Positions 43,409-52,155 of a stretch of DNA of 64,000 bases are shown here, piece by piece. The DNA is taken from NCBI RefSeq assembly GCF_016798325.1, contig NZ_JAERVO010000002.1:62001-126000 (forward strand), in the 5' to 3' direction. Position 1 is the stretch's first letter. Each line of letters opens with the position of its first letter. The stretch comes from Marinobacter mangrovi. Lineage in GTDB: Bacteria; Pseudomonadota; Gammaproteobacteria; Pseudomonadales; Oleiphilaceae. Position numbers and translations under genes: made by a program. The notes beneath the pieces are model-generated. The model was not told the DNA's origin. It saw only the letters and a program-made list of their open reading frames with translations, and searched no databases.

Positions 43409-46240
43409 TCATAGGACCTCCCGGATCTTGTCCGGCGTGATGGGCAGGCTGCGGAAATGGTGGCCGGTCGCGTGGGCGATGCCGTTACCGATGGCGCCGA
43501 CGATGGGAATCATCACCACCTCGGCGATGCCCTTGGGCGGATCGGTGCGCGACAGGGGGGGCAGGATTTCCGAGGTCTGCTGCCAGACGGCGACCTCGCT
43601 GGCCCGGGGTACGTGATAGCGGTTGATGTTCCAGGTGCCGTTGCCGGGACCGTCCTCGTACAGTGGCATTTCCTCGTAGAGCGCATGGCCGATGCCCATG
43701 GCCGCGCCGCCCTGGATCTGGCCGGACACCAGTTGTTCGACGATGGCGTTGCCGCATTCCAGGAACGTGTGGTGGTTGAGCAGCGAAACCTTGCCCGTGC
43801 CCTTGTGCACCGCCAGTTCCACCAGTGCCCCGCAGGCGCTGTAGTAGGTGACGCCCGCGTTATTGCGCTGGGTCGGCGGGATGTAGAGATTCTTGCGGGT
43901 CAGCAGGTGATAGCCGCGCTTGCTGGACATCAGCGCCTTCTTCTCGTCGGACGCGCCCTGGCCATACTGGACGGCGAGGCCATCCAGCGGCAGGTTCTCG
44001 GTGCGGCCGTTGATGTCGTAGTCGGCCCGGGACCACTCCCAGCGGTTGAAGGCGTGGGTGATGGCGCCGGTCACCAGCCCCATCTCGTGGGCGCGCTTGG
44101 CGAGGAATTCCAGCGACAGCGGCTCCATGCCCCGAGCGGTGAGGTGGCCACCTTCCCAACGGGCGTTCTCTTCCCGAACGACATAGGGCGCTGACTGACC
44201 GCCGCCAATGCCGCGTTGCCAGTAGTCGACGGCGGCAGGCCACAGGCCGTGGCGGAAGATTACCCTGGCCGCCTCCAGCGTCGGGAACGAGAAATAGTAG
44301 GCGGAGTTACTGGCGCTCGAGGCCTGCAACAGCAACGGCGTCCAGCGGGGATCCTGGGCGGCCTTGTCCTGTTCGTCCTGGGAGATGAAATAGGGGCTGG
44401 CGGTCTCGTACATCTGCATGTCGTCCCATTCCATTTCCGCGGTGCGCACCTGATCCGCCGCGCGGCCCAGCCAGGTGGCGACCACCGCAGCCTGACCGGT
44501 GGAATAGCCGGTGCCCATTTCGGCGCCGGTGTTGCGCAGCTCGATGCGGCCTTCCGGGGTCAGGCGGACTTCGGAGAACGCGGATTCGGCACCGTGACCA
44601 AAATCCTTCTGCACGCAGGCAAAACCCACCCCGTAGTGTTCCTCGGGATTCTGGGCTTCGTAGGTCCGCTTGCGCTCTTCCCGGCCGGTCCAGATGGTGT
44701 GCTGCCGGGCCTTGTGCAGGATCTCCTCGCCACGCAGGTGGCCGGCCGGAATCGCCCCCTGGGTGTTCTTCATACCGCTCTTGAACACGTTGCGCAGGCG
44801 CAGCTCGATCGGGTCCATCTTCAGTTGCCCGGCGATTTCATCCACCATCAGTTCGGTAGCGGACATGCTCTGGATGGTGCCGTAGCCCCGGAACGAGCCG
44901 GCCTCCGGCATGCGGGAATAGATCGCGGTGGCCGTCAGGTCGCTGTTGGGCATGTAGTAGATGGACTGCGCCGCCGTGGTGCCGACGAAGGCCACGGAGT
45001 TGGAGAAGTTGGCGCGCCCGCCGCCGTTGGCGGTCAGGTCCTGCTTGAAGATCTGGAACTTGCCGGTTTTGCGGTCCACCGCCAGCCGGTTTTTCATGGT
45101 AAAGGGATGGCGCTTCATGGTGGCCTGGAACTGCTCGTAGCGGTCGTTGGCCAGGCGCACCGGCTTGCCGTCGGCATACAGGGCGGCAATCAGCCCGTAA
45201 TAGGGGAAAATGGTGGCGTCCTTGGAGCCATAACCCACCGTGTAGGCCGGATGCAGGAAGAAGCGCTGGCTGTTGAAGCGGCTCTTGGACAGCAGCTCCG
45301 GCATCCAGTTGACCAGTTCCTGTGGGGACTGGGTGCCACAGACCACGTGCATGTCGCCCTTATCCCGGTCGAACCAGCAGTTGGCGTTGTCCGCCTCCAT
45401 CGCAAAATGGTCGGTGTACTGGGAATGGTATTCGCCCTCGAACACCAGCCAGTCGTCGGGGGCATTGTCCAGTCTGTCCTGCAGCTGGTTGGCATAGAAC
45501 ATCGCCTTTTCAGTGTCCTTGCCGTTTTCCAGGGCCTCGGGCCAGACCGGGTGGCGCTTGCGGAAATCCGGATAGAGCACGGTTTCCTGCAGGGCGGAGA
45601 AGGTGTCCTCGGCAAACGGCGTGTCGCCGCCGACGCGGATGTAACGGAACGCACCGTAAGGGGATTTTTCCGGTAGCGGCGTCTTGTCGCCGTAGACCAC
45701 CACATCGTCGGCAAAGCGGATGCGGTTCTTGGCCAGCCGGTAGCGGGGAAAATCGTGGTAGATGAGCATGGCCACCGGGTAGCCCAGGTACAGCGGCGTC
45801 TCGCCCTTGGGCAGGAAGAATTCAGGGCCGAAGAAGCGCGGTACTTCGATCTGGTCGCGGGCCATGTCCTCGGCGGTCACGATTCGGTCCGGCATCAGTC
45901 CGGCGTTTTCCAGGCGGCTGAGGTCGATGTCCTCGAAGCGGTGATCGCAGCGGGTGGCGCGGATGATAAACGCATGGGACTGCTGGTCCGGCCAGTGCGG
46001 CATGTCCTTCGCCCGGATGTCCCGGGCAAACACCTTGCTGCCGGTGACTTTGGCGATGCCGTCGAGGCGGAAGCGCATGGTGCTCTCCGCCAGTTGCCAG
46101 TCTTCCCGGGTCGGTGACAGGACCCGCTCCTCGAACAGGGCGCCAAAGGCGTCGCTGCCAAAGGGTGCGAGGTAGGCTGTCACACCGGCGATGGCGCTGC
46201 CCTTGAGAAAGGCGCGCCGGGATATGTGCGATCTGGACAT
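43409..46240 (-). CDS. Molybdopterin-binding subunit, xanthine dehydrogenase family, Tat-exported
   Basis: Catalytic subunit of 943 residues that hydroxylates an aldehyde or N-heterocycle using molybdenum-cytosine-dinucleotide. A Tat signal (S-R-R-A-F-L-K-G, residues 7-14) sends it to the periplasm. Recognisable parts are the cofactor loop E-A-G-S-F-R-G-Y-G, E-M-G-T-G-Y-S-T-G-Q and a terminal G-I-A-E-V-V-M-I-P with the conserved glutamate expected to be catalytic. The single-chain layout resembles IorB and aldehyde dehydrogenases of acetic-acid bacteria. There is no FAD subunit gene; a cytochrome replaces it. ATG 46240 has GAAGGA upstream. No XdhC-like maturase is nearby. The substrate is unknown. 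Confidence 0.93.
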   Translation of the reverse strand: MSRSHISRRAFLKGSAIAGVTAYLAPFGSDAFGALFEERVLSPTREDWQLAESTMRFRLDGIAKVTGSKVFARDIRAKDMPHWPDQQSHAFIIRATRCDHRFEDIDLSRLENAGLMPDRIVTAEDMARDQIEVPRFFGPEFFLPKGETPLYLGYPVAMLIYHDFPRYRLAKNRIRFADDVVVYGDKTPLPEKSPYGAFRYIRVGGDTPFAEDTFSALQETVLYPDFRKRHPVWPEALENGKDTEKAMFYANQLQDRLDNAPDDWLVFEGEYHSQYTDHFAMEADNANCWFDRDKGDMHVVCGTQSPQELVNWMPELLSKSRFNSQRFFLHPAYTVGYGSKDATIFPYYGLIAALYADGKPVRLANDRYEQFQATMKRHPFTMKNRLAVDRKTGKFQIFKQDLTANGGGRANFSNSVAFVGTTAAQSIYYMPNSDLTATAIYSRMPEAGSFRGYGTIQSMSATELMVDEIAGQLKMDPIELRLRNVFKSGMKNTQGAIPAGHLRGEEILHKARQHTIWTGREERKRTYEAQNPEEHYGVGFACVQKDFGHGAESAFSEVRLTPEGRIELRNTGAEMGTGYSTGQAAVVATWLGRAADQVRTAEMEWDDMQMYETASPYFISQDEQDKAAQDPRWTPLLLQASSASNSAYYFSFPTLEAARVIFRHGLWPAAVDYWQRGIGGGQSAPYVVREENARWEGGHLTARGMEPLSLEFLAKRAHEMGLVTGAITHAFNRWEWSRADYDINGRTENLPLDGLAVQYGQGASDEKKALMSSKRGYHLLTRKNLYIPPTQRNNAGVTYYSACGALVELAVHKGTGKVSLLNHHTFLECGNAIVEQLVSGQIQGGAAMGIGHALYEEMPLYEDGPGNGTWNINRYHVPRASEVAVWQQTSEILPPLSRTDPPKGIAEVVMIPIVGAIGNGIAHATGHHFRSLPITPDKIREVL

Positions 46241-46385
46241 ACCGAGATCCTTCATCGGTGCAAATGATAGGAGACCACTATAGTTAAAACCTGACCGTCT
46301 GCACAGGTTTGTGCGGCCGCCTTTGGAGAATGCAAAGCAAGCGGGCCCTTGGATAAGGGTAGTGCACGCAGGGGGAGAAGACCGT

Positions 46386-46430
46386 TGAAAAATCCGGATG
46401 GGCGGGTTGGGCCATGGCTGGCAACCCGCC
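46386..46430 (-). terminator. Probable terminator of the monooxygenase gene
   Basis: Reading the minus strand, GGCGGGTT pairs with AACCCGCC across a 14-base loop, followed nine bases later by a short T-run. It lies just after the flavin monooxygenase stop at 46448. Confidence 0.5.
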
Positions 46431-46447
46431 GCTTCACAGGGTAGACG

Positions 46448-47983
46448 TTAGCTGAACGCTTCTTCCCGGACACGGGCGTTCGATTTGGCAGGACGTTTGG
46501 TCGGTCGGGTGCCTGTGTCCTGACGATAAGCCAGGTCGTAGTCCTTCAGCTCGAACACGTTCAGTCGCCGCTTCAGTGTTTTCAAAGACCAGGGCCAGGC
46601 GGCGAAGTTGCGGCCGTTCTGGTCCAGGTAGTAACTGCTGCAACCGCCGGCGTTAAAGACAGTGGTCTGCAGGTTTTTCTGGACCTTCCGGTTGTGCTTT
46701 TTCAGCACCTTCCGCTTGATCGTCAGCTTGCTGATGGATCGGCGCTTGATCTTCCAGAGCCCGTCGATGATGTAGTCCAGTTGGGCCTCGGCCAGGCGGA
46801 TGAACGAATCGTAGACCAGCACGTTGGGTCCCAGGATCAGGAAGGCATTGGGCACGTTCTCGATGGTCGCGCCCAGGTAGGCCTCCGGCGAGCTGTCCCT
46901 CCACAGGTCCGCCAGGCGTTCGCCCCTGTCGTTGAAGACCCGGTTGCCGATGGGCGGATGCGACACGTCAAAGCCCGTCCCCCAGATGATCACGTCCACC
47001 TGCCGGCGCTCACCGTTGGCGGCGATCACCGTGTTGCCGTCGACGGCCACCAGGCCGCTTGGGATCAGCGACGTGTTATCTGCCTGCAGGGCGGGGTAGT
47101 AGTCATTGGCGAACAGGATGCGCTTGCAGCCGAGCAGGAAGTCCGGCGTGACCGCCTTGCGCAGGGCCGGGTCGCTGATCTGGAGTTTCAGCAGTTGTTT
47201 GGCGGCCTCGTTGACCGGCTTGAGGACCTTCGGGTTGCGCAATCCGAAGTTGATGGCGTTGAGTGAGCCGGCCACCGCCTTGCGCCAGCCCTGCTGGATC
47301 GCCGGGAACCGCTCGACCGCCTGTTTGGCGGCCTCACCTAACGGCAGGTCCGGTTTGGGCAGCACCCAGGGTGCAGTGCGCTGGAACACATGCAGTTCCC
47401 TGGCCTTCGGCTGGATCCGGGGCACGAACTGGATGGCCGAGGCGCCGGTGCCGATCACGGCGATGCGCTTGCCGGTCAGGTCGTAGTCGTGATCCCACCG
47501 GGCGGAGTGGAACATCTTGCCGGTGAACGTCTCCAGTCCCGGGATCGGCGGCGTCTGCGGCTCGGTGATGGGGCCGGTGGCAAACACCACCGTTCTGGCG
47601 AGGTACTGGCCGCTGCTGGTGTCCAGGCACCAGAGGTGACGATCTTCATCCCATACCGCCTGTTCCAGCTCGCAGTTGAACTCGATCAGGGGCGTGATCC
47701 CGAAGTCGTCGCTGACGGTTTCCAGGTAGTCGAGGATCTCGGGTTGCTTGGCAAACAGACGACTCCAGCGACTGCTCGGCGCAAAGGAATAGGAATAGAG
47801 CGAGGACGGGACGTCGCAGCCGCAGCCCGGATAGGTGTTCTCCCGCCAGGTGCCGCCGACTCGGTCGGCCTTCTCGATGATCTTGAAATTGTGGTAGCCG
47901 GTTTTCTTGAGCTTGATCGCGGCTGCGAGCCCGGAAATGCCGGCGCCCACGATAAAGGTGTCGTAAACAGAGGGTGTATTCAT
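46448..47983 (-). CDS. FAD-dependent Baeyer-Villiger-type monooxygenase
   Basis: Cytoplasmic flavoprotein of 511 residues. It has the FAD loop V-G-A-G-I-S-G-L-A-A (about 12-21), V-G-G-T-W-R-E-N-T-Y-P-G typical of Baeyer-Villiger enzymes, and the fingerprint F-T-G-K-M-F-H-S-A-R-W-D, which fits F-x-G-x-x-x-H-x-x-x-W-P/D. The NADPH loop V-I-G-T-G-A-S-A follows, and a basic C-terminal tail ends it. Activity on ketones or long-chain substrates is plausible; AlmA-type alkane hydroxylation is possible but less likely. It follows the PF10118 hydrolase gene by 47 bases and is probably in its operon. Confidence 0.92.
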   Translation of the reverse strand: MNTPSVYDTFIVGAGISGLAAAIKLKKTGYHNFKIIEKADRVGGTWRENTYPGCGCDVPSSLYSYSFAPSSRWSRLFAKQPEILDYLETVSDDFGITPLIEFNCELEQAVWDEDRHLWCLDTSSGQYLARTVVFATGPITEPQTPPIPGLETFTGKMFHSARWDHDYDLTGKRIAVIGTGASAIQFVPRIQPKARELHVFQRTAPWVLPKPDLPLGEAAKQAVERFPAIQQGWRKAVAGSLNAINFGLRNPKVLKPVNEAAKQLLKLQISDPALRKAVTPDFLLGCKRILFANDYYPALQADNTSLIPSGLVAVDGNTVIAANGERRQVDVIIWGTGFDVSHPPIGNRVFNDRGERLADLWRDSSPEAYLGATIENVPNAFLILGPNVLVYDSFIRLAEAQLDYIIDGLWKIKRRSISKLTIKRKVLKKHNRKVQKNLQTTVFNAGGCSSYYLDQNGRNFAAWPWSLKTLKRRLNVFELKDYDLAYRQDTGTRPTKRPAKSNARVREEAFS

Positions 47984-48030
47984 CGCTATTGGCTATCGCT
48001 TTTTGTGGGGACCGTCGGTTGCCCGTCGCA

Positions 48031-48969
48031 TCAGGCGCGGACGGGCGGAACCACCTCTTTGACGAGATAGGGGGCCAGCAGCCCGGTCTCGGGATTCAGC
48101 AGGCGCTCCTTGTAATAGGCCAGGTATTCGGACGTGTCGTGGTCGTTGGGGTGGAATCCCGGGCGCAGGTAGTCGAACACGTGGCCGAGGGTGCTGCCGT
48201 AGATGCCGTCCTTGCGGCCCATGATCAGCCCGACGCTGCGCCGTGCATCCTTCCAGAAGCGACGGCTGAACAGGTTGCGTGGCCGGCGCAGTACGGGAAT
48301 GCCGACGCCGCCCAGGGCCACCAGGAACCAGATGGTGAACAGCGCCATGGCAAAGCCGCTGACCCGCAGGGCGTAGTTGCCGTTCAGGGTCTCGTAGACG
48401 TCGAAGGCGATGTCCTTATGTTCCGACTCTTCCAGCATGTGCCACATCCACAAGGCCCGCTGCTTCTCGTCGTCGGACTCGAAGAAGTAGTCCTCGTGCT
48501 TCATGAAGAATTCCGCGAGAACGGCGGTGAAGTGCTCGATGCCGGCCATCAACGAGAGCTTCAGCGGCTGTGGGAAGCGGCGGAAGCCGTAGTCGAAGAC
48601 GTTCTGCGCCAGGAACCGGTAGAAGGACACCGGATAGCGATGCATCTTGAGAATGTCGTTCCATTCCTCGTGCACTTTCGAGTGCAGGGCTTCCTGGCCA
48701 ATCAGCGCCGTCACCCGCTGCCTGAGTACCGGGTCCTTCAGGAAGTCCCGGTGGTAACGGGCGGTCTCGATGACCAGGTCTTCGCCATAAGTCAGGAAGA
48801 TCGACAGCGCCGAGAAATAACCGCTGGCCAATTCGGCGTTGAGGTAGAAGTCGATGTCCACGCCCTGACCGTCGAACCCGAAGTTCATGTGGCGAATGGG
48901 GATGGCGGGCTGCTCGGCGGCGTTCCCGGCCTGGGCGCTATTCGGCATTTTGAGTGCTGCGGCTGTCAT
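48031..48969 (-). CDS. Metal-dependent hydrolase-like protein (PF10118 type)
   Basis: Protein of 312 residues of the PF10118 family (annotated metal-dependent hydrolase; ferritin-like helical core likely). Metal-site candidates are Q-E-A-L-H-S-K-V-H-E-E-W (about 92-103), I-E-H-F-T-A-V (about 145) and L-E-E-S-E-H-K-D-I-A-F-D (about 185), the E-x-x-H pattern expected for a di-iron centre. A hydrophobic stretch (about 210-230) may bind membrane. ATG 48969 was chosen over TTG 48993. It is the first gene of a unit with the monooxygenase, an association seen in hydrocarbon-using gammaproteobacteria (from memory). Confidence 0.84.
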   Translation of the reverse strand: MTAAALKMPNSAQAGNAAEQPAIPIRHMNFGFDGQGVDIDFYLNAELASGYFSALSIFLTYGEDLVIETARYHRDFLKDPVLRQRVTALIGQEALHSKVHEEWNDILKMHRYPVSFYRFLAQNVFDYGFRRFPQPLKLSLMAGIEHFTAVLAEFFMKHEDYFFESDDEKQRALWMWHMLEESEHKDIAFDVYETLNGNYALRVSGFAMALFTIWFLVALGGVGIPVLRRPRNLFSRRFWKDARRSVGLIMGRKDGIYGSTLGHVFDYLRPGFHPNDHDTSEYLAYYKERLLNPETGLLAPYLVKEVVPPVRA

Positions 48970-49048
48970 CGGAATAACCTGTCTTTGATGCAATGAGAAT
49001 GGGGTGGTCGCCTTGCCAGAAAAGGCTCATTAGGCAGCTAACCCCTTG

Positions 49049-49213
49049 CTAACAGGTTAGTTTTGTCATTTGTTCGGATTCAATTCGGACCACCGGACGG
49101 GAAAGGGAGGGGGTTGGCGGCCGTCCGGGGTGGTTAGTTGAGCGCTTGTTCGGATTCTGTGAGCCCCGCGCCGACGGGATGCTTTCGCTCACCGGGTTCA
49201 TGGGTTAGTTTTG
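49049..49213. repeat. Repeated GGTTAGTT and TTGTTCGGATTC motifs with a CTAAC-AG-GTTAG palindrome
   Basis: The palindrome CTAAC-AG-GTTAG (49049-49060) overlaps the first GGTTAGTTTTG (49055-49065). TTGTTCGGATTC occurs at 49070-49081 and exactly again at 49146-49157. A shorter GGTTAGTTG is at 49132-49140 and a full GGTTAGTTTTG at 49203-49213. The alternating order sits between the divergent hydrolase and MscS-type genes. The palindrome is 80 bases before the hydrolase start, so it is a plausible repressor operator. Confidence 0.5.
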
Positions 49214-49239
49214 CAATACATGGTTCTCGGATACCGGTC

Positions 49240-50352
49240 ATGCTGAAAGCTCTGGAAACTGGTCTGCAGGCATGGCTCTTGCCGGGCCTGACCGCGTTGG
49301 CGGCGGTGGCAGCCACCTATGTGGTCTATCGCCTGTCGCTCGCACTGATTCGCCACTTTACCGATTCCCGAACCGTTCCCCGCCTGTTCCTCGACGCCGC
49401 CGCCCGGGCGCTGGGTGTCGTGTCCTGCCTGCTGGTGCTCAACGGGATGCTCAACGCCGTTCCCGACGATCTTCCGTTGCTGGACGGCTTCCAGCAAATG
49501 GCCACGCTGCTGTTGATCCTGGCACTGACCTGGGCGGCGGTGCGTCTGACGTCGGCTATCGGCGAAGTCATCGTTCACCTGAATCCGGTGCTGGAAGGGC
49601 AGTGGAAGCGCGCCCGGAAGGTGGAGACGCAAACCCGCTTCCTGGTGCGCTGCCTGAACGTGTTGATCGTGATTCTGGGGCTGGGCGCGGCGCTGATGAC
49701 GTTTGAATCCGTCCGACAGCTCGGCGCCAGCCTGCTGGCCTCAGCGGGTGTGGGTGGCATCATCCTCGGCTTTGCCGCGCGGCCGGTGCTCAGCAATCTG
49801 CTGGCGGGGATGCAGATCGCTTTAACCCAGCCCTTTCGGATCGATGACGTGCTGTACGTTCAGGGCGAATGGTGCTGGGTGGAGGAGGTAACCGCCACCT
49901 ATGTGGTGTTGCGGGTCTGGGATCTGCGGCGCCTGATCGTGCCCCTGCAATGGTTTATCGAAAACCCGTTCCAGAACTGGTCCCGCAACACGGCCGACAT
50001 GCTCGGCACGGTTTTTATCTGGGTGGACTACACCATGCCGGTTGAACCCTTGCGAACCGAGTTTGGTCGTCTGCTGCGGGCGTCCAGGCAGTGGGACGGC
50101 AACGTGGAACTGGTCCAGGTAACCGATTCGAGCGACCAGGCCATGCAGATCCGCTTCCTGATGAGCGCGCCGGATTCCAGCCAGAGCTGGGAGTTGCGCT
50201 GCGCCATTCGCGAGGGACTGGTGACGTATATCCAGCAGCACTATCCAGAGCAGCTGCCTCGGGTCCGGGCGAGGCTTGTAGAACCTGGGAGCGGGACGGA
50301 GTCCGGTGATGGATCGGATGCCAATGACCGATTTGAGGCGGGTAGCCGGTAA
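49240..50352 (+). CDS. MscS-type mechanosensitive channel
   Basis: Small-conductance mechanosensitive channel family member of 370 residues. It has about four membrane helices, a pore helix G-A-S-L-L-A-S-A-G-V-G-G-I-I-L-G-F-A-A (about 165-185) rich in Gly and Ala as in MscS, and Q-P-F-R-I-D-D-V at the start of the beta domain. A mixed C-terminal region and a short acidic tail follow. It should release osmolytes on hypo-osmotic shock. ATG 49240 begins the first hydrophobic segment; a longer open frame from 49138 has no ribosome site and reads through the repeat region. Confidence 0.88.
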   Translation: MLKALETGLQAWLLPGLTALAAVAATYVVYRLSLALIRHFTDSRTVPRLFLDAAARALGVVSCLLVLNGMLNAVPDDLPLLDGFQQMATLLLILALTWAAVRLTSAIGEVIVHLNPVLEGQWKRARKVETQTRFLVRCLNVLIVILGLGAALMTFESVRQLGASLLASAGVGGIILGFAARPVLSNLLAGMQIALTQPFRIDDVLYVQGEWCWVEEVTATYVVLRVWDLRRLIVPLQWFIENPFQNWSRNTADMLGTVFIWVDYTMPVEPLRTEFGRLLRASRQWDGNVELVQVTDSSDQAMQIRFLMSAPDSSQSWELRCAIREGLVTYIQQHYPEQLPRVRARLVEPGSGTESGDGSDANDRFEAGSR

Positions 50353-50364
50353 ATAAGTACTCAC

Positions 50365-50404
50365 GTCAACTTTAATTGACATTATTTCGACAAGCCTCTT
50401 TAAC
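50365..50404 (+). promoter_or_regulatory. Sigma-70 promoter overlapped by GTCAA-N6-TTGAC dyad
   Basis: TTGACA (50376-50381) and TTTAAC (50399-50404) are separated by 17 bases, a perfect -35 and a four-of-six -10. The -35 is also the right arm of GTCAA-N6-TTGAC (50365-50380). A factor binding there would block RNA polymerase, so the barrel gene downstream may be repressed (inference). Confidence 0.6.
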
Positions 50405-50451
50405 GGGTCTAAATTCTGGGGGATGTGTCTTTAGCTAGGGAGGCTGAGACC

Positions 50452-51021
50452 ATGACACGTTCCATTCCATCCATATCTGCTGTTTCTTTTTTGGCAGTCC
50501 CTCTTCTGTTCCTCTCCGGTGTGGCGTACGCGGGCAGTGATAGCGGTGTTTACGTGGGAGCTTCCGTGGGCTCGGCCCAGCTCAATTACGATGAAGACGA
50601 CCCGGATTACGGCAAGATCGACTTTGACGACGATGATGCCGGTTACAAGATCTTTGCCGGTTACAACTTCGGTCTGGTGCCCCTGGTCGATCTGGCGGTG
50701 GAAGGGGCCTATGTCGACTTCGGCAACTTCAGTGGGGATATCGGCGGTGTCGGTGGTAACGACATCGATGTGACCGGCTGGACCGGTGCCGGTCTGGCGG
50801 GGTTCAAGCTGGGCCCGGTCGGGCTGTTTGGCAAGGTTGGCGTGATCAACTGGGACAGCGACGCGGACATCATCGGCGACGATGACGGAACCGACCCGCT
50901 CTACGGCGTGGGCGCCCGTATTACGCTGTTTTCTTTCCAGGTGCGTGCTGAATACGAACGCTACGATCTGGACAATTTCGATATCGATTACTTCTCGGTA
51001 GGCGCCGCCTACACATTCTGA
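50452..51021 (+). CDS. Outer-membrane beta-barrel protein
   Basis: Small porin-like protein of 189 residues. A Sec signal ends at V-A-Y-A-G (about residue 27). The mature part alternates Gly-rich amphipathic strands (G-V-Y-V-G-A-S-V-G-S, G-Y-K-I-F-A-G-Y-N-F-G, L-A-V-E-G-A-Y-V-D-F-G) and ends in S-V-G-A-A-Y-T-F, with the terminal Phe used for barrel assembly. This matches an eight-strand OmpA-like barrel. Acidic loops (D-E-D-D-P-D, D-D-D-D-A) suggest calcium binding or marine adaptation (inference). AGGGAGG precedes the ATG. Confidence 0.86.
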   Translation: MTRSIPSISAVSFLAVPLLFLSGVAYAGSDSGVYVGASVGSAQLNYDEDDPDYGKIDFDDDDAGYKIFAGYNFGLVPLVDLAVEGAYVDFGNFSGDIGGVGGNDIDVTGWTGAGLAGFKLGPVGLFGKVGVINWDSDADIIGDDDGTDPLYGVGARITLFSFQVRAEYERYDLDNFDIDYFSVGAAYTF

Positions 51022-51086
51022 TCCCGCACGTCTGATGCCGGGCGGCGCTTCGGTCGCCGGTGGTCCCGGTTTCTCTCCCTTCTTTC

Positions 51087-51983
51087 CTATCTCCCGAAGG
51101 TCGCCAGAAACGCGTCGACCGCCTGTTGCTCGGGAATGGCTGCGGCGGCTCCGGGTTGGGTGACGCACAGGGCGGCCGCGGCGCTGCCCCGACGTAAGGC
51201 AACGTCCGGCGTTTCGCCGGCGGCCAGTGCAGCCAGGCAGTAGCCGATAAACGTGTCGCCGGCCGCGGTGGTATCGACGGCATCGACAGGGAAGGCCGGC
51301 GCCTGCTGCCGTCCGTCCGGGCCAATGTAGACGACACCGGCCCGGCCCAGGGTCAGCAGGATCTGTAAGTGTGGATACTCGCTCTGCAGCCGGGTTTCGG
51401 CGGCGTCGACACGGGTACAGTCCGCGAGGTCCATCGCTTCGACTTCATTGACGATCAGCAGGTCCACCTTGTCCAGCAGCGGTCCGACCGCTTCGCTGAC
51501 CATCGGTGCCGGGTTAAACGCAACGCGCATCCCGCGACTTGCCGCCACGTCCATGGCCTCTGCCAGGCCGTTGGTTTCATTCTGCAGCAACAGCCAGTCT
51601 CCATCCTCGCAGCCGGCCAGCGCCTTTTCGATATGAGACAGGCTCAGGCTACGATTGGCACCGGGGTAGATCAGGATCGCGTTCTCCCCGTCGCCCGTCA
51701 CCTGGATGATGGCGTGGCCGCTGGCCTGGTTCAGTCGGGCCACGGCGGTTGTGTCGACGCCGGCATCGGCCAACTGGTCAATGACCCACGAATCGGCCTC
51801 GCCAATGGCGCCAAGGTGTTTTACGTCAGCACCGGCCCGGGCCAGGGCGATGGACTGGTTGGCTCCCTTGCCACCGAGCAGGACCTGATAATCGGCTGAC
51901 GATAAAGTCTCTCCCGGCCTGACGAAATGCTTAACCCGGTAGACATGGTCCAGATTGATCGAGCCCAGGTTGTAGATGGTCAT
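51087..51983 (-). CDS. PfkB/ribokinase family sugar kinase
   Basis: Cytoplasmic carbohydrate kinase of 298 residues, ribokinase-like. It has N-L-G-S-I-N-L-D (about 5-12), L-L-G-G-K-G-A-N-Q-S (about 35-44), N-E-V-E-A, and the ATP/catalytic D-T-T-A-A-G-D-T-F with the base Asp. The usual motif is D-T-T-G-A-G-D-T-F; Ala replaces the first Gly here, which may be tolerated. Ribose or a nucleoside sugar is a likely substrate. No ribose transport gene is adjacent. It is divergent from efpL. Confidence 0.87.
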   Translation of the reverse strand: MTIYNLGSINLDHVYRVKHFVRPGETLSSADYQVLLGGKGANQSIALARAGADVKHLGAIGEADSWVIDQLADAGVDTTAVARLNQASGHAIIQVTGDGENAILIYPGANRSLSLSHIEKALAGCEDGDWLLLQNETNGLAEAMDVAASRGMRVAFNPAPMVSEAVGPLLDKVDLLIVNEVEAMDLADCTRVDAAETRLQSEYPHLQILLTLGRAGVVYIGPDGRQQAPAFPVDAVDTTAAGDTFIGYCLAALAAGETPDVALRRGSAAAALCVTQPGAAAAIPEQQAVDAFLATFGR

Positions 51984-52155
51984 GACAGCGTGTCCTTATG
52001 GCTGGCCGGAAAGCCCGATGGTGGGGTGTTTGCCGCGCAGAGGCAATGGCCGGTTTTGATGTCATCCGGATGCCCTGATGCAGTGGAAGCACTCGCGCAC
52101 GGCCGGCCGTCATGGTATATCGGCAGCGCACATTTCTTTTTTACGGAACCGACCC

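Noticed and set aside
44216-45676. 486-codon plus-strand open frame opposite the Mo subunit gene
   Set aside because: Shadow frame; the opposite strand carries the Tat motif and Mo-cofactor motifs.
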